Below, piece by piece: positions 7,720-14,764 of a DNA stretch of 64,000 nucleotides; the stretch's first letter is position 1; the number at the start of each line of letters is the position of its first letter. The notes under the pieces are model-generated. The model worked only from the letters and a program-made list of their open reading frames with translations, was not told where the DNA came from and ran no database searches. Location of the stretch: assembly GCA_963768945.1 (NCBI GenBank), contig CAVYJW010000003.1, positions 1,054,001 through 1,118,000 of the forward strand. Reading direction: 5' to 3'. The position numbers and the translations under genes were made by a program. Source of the stretch: RYN-230 sp963768945. GTDB lineage: Bacteria > Actinomycetota > Actinomycetes > Streptosporangiales > Streptosporangiaceae.

Positions 7720-9470
7720 ATGGGCCTGTTGGCTGAGCCAGCCGATGTGCGCGAGCTGATTCCCCAGATGTACCGCGCCAACTGGGCGGCGCACGGCCTG
7801 TCCGCCACGCTGACCTCATGGACGGACCACGCGCTGCAGACCCGGATGCTGCACGCCGGGCGGCGCCGGCCGCCCCCGGAGCCGGAATCCGGGGCGCCGG
7901 TCACCGAGGTTAGCTATCAGGTCTTGCTCGGCCTGGGCGGGAAGTACCGGATCAGCCATGTGCGGGACGGTGCCCGCGTGGTCGAGGGCTGCGATGGCGG
8001 CACGGCCTGGACGGTGTTCCAGGGATCGCCCGGCGGCGCCGGCCTGGCCCGGGTGATGCGGGAGAAGGCCTGCCCCTGCCACGTCCTGGACGATCTCCAG
8101 TCCCCGGCCTGGCTGCTCCGCCGGTCCAGCCTGCGGGTGGCCGGCGCTGGGGAGTCCGGAGGCCTGGCCTGGCGGCTGGTAGCGTGGCCGCGGCCGCCGC
8201 TGGCCCCGGGCGGGCGCTCGGGGGCCGCGCGGTCCGCGGGCGAGCTGCGGGTCCTGGTGGACGCCGGCACCGGCCTGCTGCTCCGGTACGAGGAGCTGTT
8301 CGAGGGGCAGCCGGTGCGCCGCTCGGAGCTGTGCGATGTCCGGCTGGACCCGGACGAGGCCCGGGACGGCGAACGATTCCGGGCGCCCCCGGGCATTGAT
8401 GTGCCCGAACATCAGCCCACGGGCCCCACGGCGGCCATGCCCGGCCTGCCAGGGGACGCGGTGCGTGCGGTCGCAGGCGTGGCGGCCAGCGCGCTGGGTT
8501 TCACGGTCCGGCACTGGCCAGGATCGCCCGAGCCGCCTGGCCGTGCGGGAAACCGCGCCCACGACCGGCCGCCCAGCGGCAGCGCCGGGGTAAGCGGCGG
8601 CTGGGCCGGGCCGGCTGCTGGCGGGAGCGGCGGCGGCTGGACCGGGCCGGGCGCCGGCGGGCCGCTGGCCCCCGAGCCGCTCGGGCCGGCCAGCGACGAC
8701 GTGATCAACCTGCTGCACCGCACCGGCCTGGCCGCGCCGCATATTACCGCGGAGGTCCGCGAATGGGTCGATGGCCGCCTGCTCACGGCGGCCATCTCAC
8801 GGGCTCGCGAAGCACTGCCTGCGGCGCTGGCCGGCATCCTCGGCCCGGACGCGGTGTGGGACGCGTCAGCGCGCGGGACAACGGCACCGACCGCACCGTG
8901 CGGCTGCGGCTGGCAGCACCGGACCGGTACCGGATCGACAAGGCAGACGGCGGCCACCCATCGGCTCCCGGCACCGTCGGCTGTGACGGCGTGCGGCACT
9001 GGCAGGTCAACGGGACGAGGGTGACCGCCCGGCCCGCCCGTCCGGTGCCGCACGAGTTCGCGGGCCTGGCCGACCCCGCCTGGCTGCTGGCCGGCCACCG
9101 GCTGTGGGCGGGCGGGGAGACCGAGGTGGGCGGGCGCCGGGGGTTCCTCGTGGTCGCGCGCAGGAACTCGGGCGAGGTCTTGCCCGGCCTGGGGTACGTG
9201 TGGCAGGGCAGCCTGGCCGACCAGGTCGAGGCAGTGGTGGACGCGGAACTCGCAGTGCTGCTCCGGCTGACCGGCTTCATCGGGGACCAGCCGGCCATCG
9301 GCTACGAGATGCGCGGCCTCACCGCAGGGGTGGCGGACACCAGCGCGTTCGACGTGCCGCCCGGAGCACACAGCAGGGGCCCGCTGGATGGCCTGGGGCT
9401 CACCCCGGCCACCGCGGCCAAGACGGCGGCGGGGGTGGGCATGGCCGGCGCGGCTGCCCTGGTCGGCTGA
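7720..9470 (+). CDS. Duplicated-domain hypothetical protein, frameshifted near 8850-8880
   Basis: The first frame (start 7720) is coherent to about 8860; past that point the coherent sequence continues one frame back to the stop at 9470. Restoring one missing base rejoins them into about 580 residues. The halves are repeats of one another: each has a (K/R)YRI strand, a CDG..W core, a (L/D)P.WLL or SPAWLL helix, a V(D)A strand ending LLLRYEE or LLRLTGF, and an F..PPG end. They are joined by a Gly/Pro-rich linker around 8560-8680. The pattern resembles lipoprotein-carrier-like (LolA/LppX-type) folds found in actinobacterial secreted proteins, but no signal peptide is visible and the assignment is weak. 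The shift could be an assembly error or a real lesion. Confidence 0.55.
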
Positions 9471-9607
9471 CTGCAGAAGCGCCCGCGCAGCCCAGGCTCC
9501 CCGCCTTCCTGATCCCGGTCCCGCCTTGCCGGTCCCGCCTTTGTGATCCCGGTCCCGCGCCCGGCCGCCCCGTGAGTCCCACCAGCCTCTCTGTCCTCGG
9601 GCCGCTT

Positions 9608-9657
9608 CGTGATCAGACGATCGGTGTTGCGATAGCGACACCATTCGTCTGATCACG
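9608..9657. repeat. Dispersed palindrome, copy A
   Basis: The arms CGTGATCAGACGA...GGTGT and ACACC...TCGTCTGATCACG face each other around a GATA loop, 23 bp per arm with four mismatches. A relative with the same CGTGATCA ends and GGTGT/ACACC inner parts lies at 27938-27987. There is no T run after it, so an intrinsic terminator is not indicated. Confidence 0.75.
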
Positions 9658-9715
9658 AGTCTCTGATCACGAGTCCGGCGTTAGGGCAACTGGAGGGCTG
9701 TCGCTGGGGCTGGCA

Positions 9716-9780
9716 GGACCGCGGCGCGCGGCGGCGCACAGAACCGCGGCCTGCGGCGGCGCAGGACCGCGGCCCGCAGC
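9716..9780. repeat. G/C-rich tandem repeat, about 2.5 copies
   Basis: Units of about 24 bp begin with AGGACCGCGGC or AGAACCGCGGC and end with GCGGCGC. They lie between the palindrome and the probable dapA promoter. No function is apparent. Confidence 0.5.
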
Positions 9781-9960
9781 CATGATGATCACGCAGAAAA
9801 GAATCTTCATCACCCTGCGTAACGCGTGGGCCGCCCAGGCCGATACCTAGATAGACGCGGTTGACGTGGGTACCCCCGAGCTCACGTCACCGCGTCTTCA
9901 GCATGACCGGAAGCGGGGCACGGTGGCCCCGGCGCGCCGCGGCCCGGTAGCGTTCAGTCC

Positions 9961-10872
9961 ATGACAGCCACCCAGCCCGCCGCGGAGGCCCCTTTCGGCC
10001 GGATGCTCACCGCGATGATCACGCCGATGACCGCCGACGGCGCGGTCAACTACGACGGGGCGGCCCGTCTGGCCACGTATCTGGTCAACGAGATGCGCAA
10101 CGACGGCCTGGTCATCAGCGGGACCACCGGCGAAGCGCCGACCACGACGGACGCCGAGAAGGAACGCCTGCTCCGTGCCGTGATCGAGGCCGTCGGCGAC
10201 CGGGCCGCCGTCGTGGCCGGGGTCGGCACCAACGACACCGCCCATACGTGCGAACTGGCCCGTCAGGCCGAGCGCGCCGGGGCGTCGGGACTGCTCCTGG
10301 TCACGCCGTACTACAACAAGCCGCCGCAGAGCGGGCTCGTGGCCCACTTCACCAGGGCCGCCGATGCCACCGGCCTGCCGGTCATCCTGTACGACATACC
10401 CGGCCGGACGGCGACCGCCATCGCGACGGAGACCCTGCTCCAGCTGGCCGATCATCCGCGCATCGTGGCTGTCAAGGACGCCAAGGGTGATCTGGGGGCG
10501 GGTTCGCTGGTCATGCTGGCCACCGACCTGGTTTTCTACTGCGGGGACGACATGCTGAACCTGCCCTGGCTCTCGGTCGGGGCGGCCGGCGTCGTGAGCG
10601 TGGTCGGCCACGTGGCGGGAGACCGGCTGCATGAGATGATCGACGCGTACCGGGCGGGACGGGTCGAGGAGGCCCGGCGGATCCACTACGACCTGCTCCC
10701 GCTCTACACCGGCATCATGACCCGCACCCAGGGCGTGATCACGACCAAGGCGGCGCTCGGCTTGCTGGGGCTGCCCGGCGGGCCGGTCCGCGGCCCGCTG
10801 ATCGACGCGACGCCGGCACAGATCGAACAACTGCGATCCGACCTGGTCGCTGGAGGCGTGAAGATCAAGTGA
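9961..10872 (+). CDS. dapA: 4-hydroxy-tetrahydrodipicolinate synthase
   Basis: This cytoplasmic aldolase condenses pyruvate with aspartate semialdehyde, the first committed step to diaminopimelate and lysine. The product has 303 residues, usual for the family. Catalytic features are present: GTTGEAPT (residues 54-61), the proton-relay Tyr144 in LYDIPGRT and the Schiff-base Lys172 in VAVKDAKGDL. Its stop overlaps the RNase J start (GTGA), an arrangement conserved in actinobacteria. dapF lies far downstream at 51725. Expression probably starts in the A/T-richer stretch 9780-9880. Confidence 0.96.
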   Translation: MTATQPAAEAPFGRMLTAMITPMTADGAVNYDGAARLATYLVNEMRNDGLVISGTTGEAPTTTDAEKERLLRAVIEAVGDRAAVVAGVGTNDTAHTCELARQAERAGASGLLLVTPYYNKPPQSGLVAHFTRAADATGLPVILYDIPGRTATAIATETLLQLADHPRIVAVKDAKGDLGAGSLVMLATDLVFYCGDDMLNLPWLSVGAAGVVSVVGHVAGDRLHEMIDAYRAGRVEEARRIHYDLLPLYTGIMTRTQGVITTKAALGLLGLPGGPVRGPLIDATPAQIEQLRSDLVAGGVKIK

Positions 10873-12563
10873 GTCACCCCCATCCGGAGCTCGGCACACC
10901 GCCGGCCCTTCCGTCCGGCACGCTGCGCATCGTGGGCCTCGGTGGCCTGGGCGAAATCGGCCGGAACATGACCGTGTTCGAGTACCAGGGTCGCCTGCTG
11001 ATCGTGGACTGCGGGGTGCTGTTCCCGGAGCCGGACCAGCCCGGCGTGGACCTGATCCTGCCCGACTTCACCTCGCTGGACGGCCGGCTCGACGACATCG
11101 AGGCGATGGTCCTCACCCACGCGCACGAGGACCACATCGGTGCGGTGCCCTACCTGCTGCGGCGGCGGGACAACATCCCCCTGATCGGCTCGCGGTTGAC
11201 GCTGGCCCTGATCCGCAGCAAACTCACCGAGCATCGGATTTCGCCGGCCGGGGTGGAGGTCGCCGAGGGCGGGCGCCAGTCGTTCGGCCCCTTCGACCTG
11301 GAGTTCTTCGCGGTCAACCACTCCATCCCGGATGCGCTCGCGGTGGCCATCACCACCCCGGCCGGGGTGGTGCTGCACACTGGCGACTTCAAGATGGACC
11401 AGCTGCCGCTGGACGGCCGCCTGACCGACCTGGGCGGATTCGCGCGGCGCGGCGCCGAGGGCGTCAACCTGCTCATGTCCGACTCCACCAACGCCGAGGT
11501 CCCCGGCATCGTCACCAGCGAGCGGGCCATCTCGCCGGTCCTCAACGAGATCTTCGCGAGCACGCAGCAGCGGATCATCGTGGCCTGCTTCGCCAGCCAT
11601 GTGCACCGGGTCCAGCAGGTGCTCGACGCGGCCGCCGCGCACGGCCGCAGGGTGGCGTTCGTCGGCCGGTCCATGGTGCGGAACATGGGGGTGGCGCGCG
11701 ATCTCGGCTATCTGCGGGTCCCCTCGGTCCGCGGCGGCCTGCTGGTGGACCCGCGCGACGCCGAGGGCATGCCCCCCGGCGAGGTCGTGCTGGTCTGCAC
11801 CGGATCGCAGGGCGAGCCCATGTCGGCGCTGTCCCGGATGGCAGCCCGGGACCACCCGATCCGGATCGCCGAGGGAGACACGGTCATCCTGGCCTCCTCG
11901 CTGATCCCGGGCAACGAGTCCGCCGTGTACCGGGTGATCAACGAGCTGACCCGGTGGGGCGCCCGGGTGGTGCACAAGGGCAACGCGCTGGTCCACGTGT
12001 CCGGTCACGCGCCCGCCGGTGAGCTGCTGTACGTGCTGAATCAGGTGAAACCGCGCAACTTCATGCCGGTGCACGGCGAGTGGCGGCACCTGCGGGCGCA
12101 TGCCCAGCTGGCCGAGCTCACCGGCGTCCCGGCCGGCAACATCGTGATCGCCGAGGACGGTGTGGTGGTCAACCTGGCCCAGGGCAAGGCCAAGGTCGTG
12201 GGCAAGGTGCCGTGCGGCTACGTCTATGTGGACGGCCTGTCCGTCGGCGAGGTGACCGAGACCTCGCTGAAAGACCGCCGGATCCTGGGCGAGGAAGGGT
12301 TCCTCTCGGTGGTCATCGTGGTCAACTCGACCACCGGCAAGCTGGTGGCCGGCCCGGAGATCCACGCCCGCGGGTCAGGCATCGACGACTCCGCGCTCAG
12401 CGAGGTCCGGCCGAAGATCGAGGAAGCGCTGGCGCGCGCGGCCGCCGACGGGATCAACGACGCCCATCAGCTGGGCCAGCTGGTCCGCCGCACCGTCGGG
12501 CGCTGGGTCAACGACAGTTACCGGCGGCGCCCCATGATCATCCCGGTGGTCATCGAAGTCTGA
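10869..12563 (+). CDS. rnj: Ribonuclease J
   Basis: The 564-residue product is a beta-CASP metallo-beta-lactamase ribonuclease with endonuclease and 5'-3' exonuclease activity in mRNA decay and rRNA maturation. The zinc motif HAHEDH is at 84-89, with further ligands in HTGDFKMD and the SGHA motif. The C-terminal domain (about 455-564) ends ..RRPMIIPVVIEV, as in full-length members. The GTG at 10869 overlaps the dapA stop by 4 bp. RNase Y is also encoded in this window (44221), so this organism has both enzymes. Confidence 0.95.
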   Translation: MSHPHPELGTPPALPSGTLRIVGLGGLGEIGRNMTVFEYQGRLLIVDCGVLFPEPDQPGVDLILPDFTSLDGRLDDIEAMVLTHAHEDHIGAVPYLLRRRDNIPLIGSRLTLALIRSKLTEHRISPAGVEVAEGGRQSFGPFDLEFFAVNHSIPDALAVAITTPAGVVLHTGDFKMDQLPLDGRLTDLGGFARRGAEGVNLLMSDSTNAEVPGIVTSERAISPVLNEIFASTQQRIIVACFASHVHRVQQVLDAAAAHGRRVAFVGRSMVRNMGVARDLGYLRVPSVRGGLLVDPRDAEGMPPGEVVLVCTGSQGEPMSALSRMAARDHPIRIAEGDTVILASSLIPGNESAVYRVINELTRWGARVVHKGNALVHVSGHAPAGELLYVLNQVKPRNFMPVHGEWRHLRAHAQLAELTGVPAGNIVIAEDGVVVNLAQGKAKVVGKVPCGYVYVDGLSVGEVTETSLKDRRILGEEGFLSVVIVVNSTTGKLVAGPEIHARGSGIDDSALSEVRPKIEEALARAAADGINDAHQLGQLVRRTVGRWVNDSYRRRPMIIPVVIEV

Positions 12564-12569
12564 GGGGGA

Positions 12570-13169
12570 CTACCGGGTGGCGCGGGCCTCGTGCTGGCGG
12601 ACCAGCTGCCGGAGCAGCCGCTGGTAGTAGCCGAACGCGGGCACTACCGCGCTCGGGTCCTTGGCCCCGTCGTCCCAGCGGCGCAGCCGCAGCGCGGCCT
12701 GGCACCACGGGCTGGCCTCGAACTCCGCGCTCTCGGCCGGGGTCATCGGGCCGCCCTGGATGCGCAGCGTGTGCACGGAAGCCGCGGACAGGCGGCCGAA
12801 GTACCCCGGTTCCACGGCGCACAGGTACCGCTTGGCCGCGACATGCAGCCGGACCGGCTCGGTCACCCCGGGCCCGAACCACTGCGCCAGCCAGTCCGCG
12901 CCCCGGTCGCCGTGCCGGTTGTCGGTGTCGCTCCTGCGCTGCTGTCCGCTGACCGCCCCGGTGAAGTGACCCACGTCGTGCAGCAGGGCCGCGGCGACCA
13001 GCTCAGGTGCCGCGCCAGCCCGCTCGGCCAGGGCCGCGGCCTGGAGCAGGTGCTGGGCCTGGGTCACCGCCTCGCCCAGATACTCGCGGGCGCCCTCGGC
13101 GGTGAAGAGGTCCGCGATGACCCGTACCGGGTCGGCTGCTGGCATGTCCGGTCCTTCCGCTCCGTTCAT
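12570..13169 (-). CDS. PhnZ/TmpB-like HD-domain protein (possible diiron oxygenase)
   Basis: The 199-residue product has the HD motif ALLHDVGH with further metal-ligand positions in NRHGDRGADWL and VRLHVAAKRYLCAVEPGYF. The segment EYLGEAVTQAQHLLQAA keeps the Tyr-x-x-Glu pair that, in PhnZ, regulates the active site. VRLHVAAKRYL and the late RRWDDGAKDP are hallmarks of the HD family associated with phosphonate degradation, whose studied members are mixed-valent diiron oxygenases that cleave hydroxylated phosphonates. No PhnY-type partner oxygenase is visible, so the substrate is unknown. It runs convergent to RNase J with only 6 bp between stops. An in-frame ATG at 13145 is the alternative start. 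Confidence 0.78.
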   Translation of the reverse strand: MNGAEGPDMPAADPVRVIADLFTAEGAREYLGEAVTQAQHLLQAAALAERAGAAPELVAAALLHDVGHFTGAVSGQQRRSDTDNRHGDRGADWLAQWFGPGVTEPVRLHVAAKRYLCAVEPGYFGRLSAASVHTLRIQGGPMTPAESAEFEASPWCQAALRLRRWDDGAKDPSAVVPAFGYYQRLLRQLVRQHEARATR

Positions 13170-13350
13170 GATCGTGCTGCGGAGATTCTCTCCAGAGTGG
13201 CCTGCGAGAACGCGTCTGCCAACCGGAGGCGGCGAGTGTTCGCGGACCCGCCAGACCAGCGATAACCGCCGTTCACCCGGGCCCGAAGATCATGGCGACA
13301 CGCCGCACGCTTCCGGCCGCGCCGGGCGGATCGTGGGTACTTTGGGGATC

Positions 13351-14723
13351 ATGGCTACTCGTGTCTCTAAGGGCACCCCCCGCCCAGGCGCGGACGCACC
13401 GGGCGGGCAGCCGCGCCCGGCGGCCGGGCAGGGCCGCGCCGGGGTCGGGCAGACGCGCACCTCCGGTGCCGGGCGGCCGGCAGCGGGCGGGCAGTCAGCG
13501 GGCGGGCGGCCAGCAGCAAGAACGCGATGCCCCCGCGGCCCCGCCAGGGTCAGAGCAGGAACGGCCCGTCCCGTACCGGGCGGAAGCGGCCGAACCGCTC
13601 AGGGCAGAACCGCTCCGGCCAGAAATGGCCGGGACGGGGCAGGAAGCGGACGGCTGGCCGGGGCCGCACCCGCGGAGCCGGGGCGCGGACGTCTCACCGG
13701 ACGGCTGACCCGATCCTGATCCTGGCCGGCTGGCTGGTCCGGCTGGTGGCCGGGCTGTGGATGGTCGCCGCCCACGCGGCCGGGTTCGTCGCGCGGCGGT
13801 TCGGGAAGAGCGCACGGGACCTCGACCCGCTGCACCAGCGGGACGGTGTGGGCCTGGCCTTCCTGGCGGCGGCCTGCATCGTCGCCGCCACCAGCTGGTT
13901 CCACATGCACAACTTCGCCGGGCGGCTGCTGGCCGGCCTGTTCCTCGGCGCCTTCGGCTCGGCCGCCTGGACCGTGCCCCTGCTTCTCGGCCTGCTCGCC
14001 TGGCGGTTCCTGCGTCATCCCGACCGCAACGCGCAGACCGGGCGGATGGTGATCGGCTGGAGTTGCCTGCTGCTGGGCGGGCTCGGGCTGGTGCACATCG
14101 CGGCGGGCACGCCGCAGCCGTCTGCCGGCGAGAACGCCATGCGGTCCGGCGCCGGGCTGATTGGTTTCTTCGTCTCGGCCCCGCTGGTGGCCGCGCTGAC
14201 GCCGTGGATCGCCGCGCCTCTGCTCGCGCTGGTCAGCGGGTTCGGGCTGCTCGTGATCACCGGAACGCCGGTGCACCGGGTGCCCGACCGGCTGGCCGAG
14301 CTGCGGGGCTTCGCCCAGCGGGGTGACCTAGGCCCCGGGGACGCCGGGGACGATCCCGCCGCGGAGATCGAGGGCTCGGCGACTACCGGCCCGCCGGGGC
14401 GGGGCGGCCGCAAGCGGCCCCCAGCCATCGAGGCCGGCGAGCACCACCGGCCCTACGACACGCCCATCCTCGGCGACGGCCCCGGAGGGAAGGCGGCGGG
14501 TACCGGGCGCCTGCGGCGCGAAGCCGCGGCGCCTCAGCCCGCGGACGCCGCCGCGCCGCCCGCCGAGGATCCCGACGAGTCCCTGCTCGACGCGCTGGGC
14601 TTCGGGCCGGCCGGGGCAGTCGCCCCGGCGCCGCACGAGACGGTGGCGGGACCAGAGGGTGCCGCCCGCCCTGACGCGGGCCTCCGCGACGCCCCCCCGG
14701 GCCGGCCCGTGGCGAGCAGCTGA
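13351..14723 (+). CDS. ftsK: DNA translocase FtsK, N-terminal membrane part (frameshifted)
   Basis: This is the membrane half of FtsK, which anchors the DNA pump at the division septum. About four hydrophobic segments (DPILILAGWLVRLVAGLWM; GLAFLAAACIVAATSW; WTVPLLLGLLAWRFL; MVIGWSCLLLGGLGLVHIA) lie at 13709-14290. A Pro/Gly/Glu-rich linker follows. ATG 13351 begins MATRVSKGTPRPG, typical of actinobacterial FtsK, but in another frame than the membrane part; one missing base between 13351 and about 13600 would join them. The in-frame alternative start is ATG 13527 (MPPRPRQGQ). At the 3' end the frame stops at 14723; a run of seven C (14692-14698) needs one more C to read on into GEQLTLSG and the motor part. 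Both breaks look like base losses. Confidence 0.8.
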
Positions 14724-14764
14724 CCCTGTCCGGGTCGGCTGAGTCCAGCTACATCCTGCCGCCG

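Larger units (their letters stand above)
9471..9960. other. Repeat-rich intergenic region before dapA
   Basis: This 490-bp gap has no supported gene. It contains, in order: reiterated TGATCCCGGTCCCGCC-like words (9509-9562), the large palindrome at 9608-9657 with an extra CTGATCACGAG half-copy (9662-9672), and a G/C-rich tandem repeat (about 9716-9780). A less GC-rich segment (9780-9880) with TTGACG (9862-9867) probably carries the dapA promoter. Confidence 0.5.

Noticed and set aside
9608..9657. Palindrome as an intrinsic terminator
   Set aside because: No T run follows on either strand, it is about 140 bp from the upstream stop, and a relative lies inside a gene end elsewhere.
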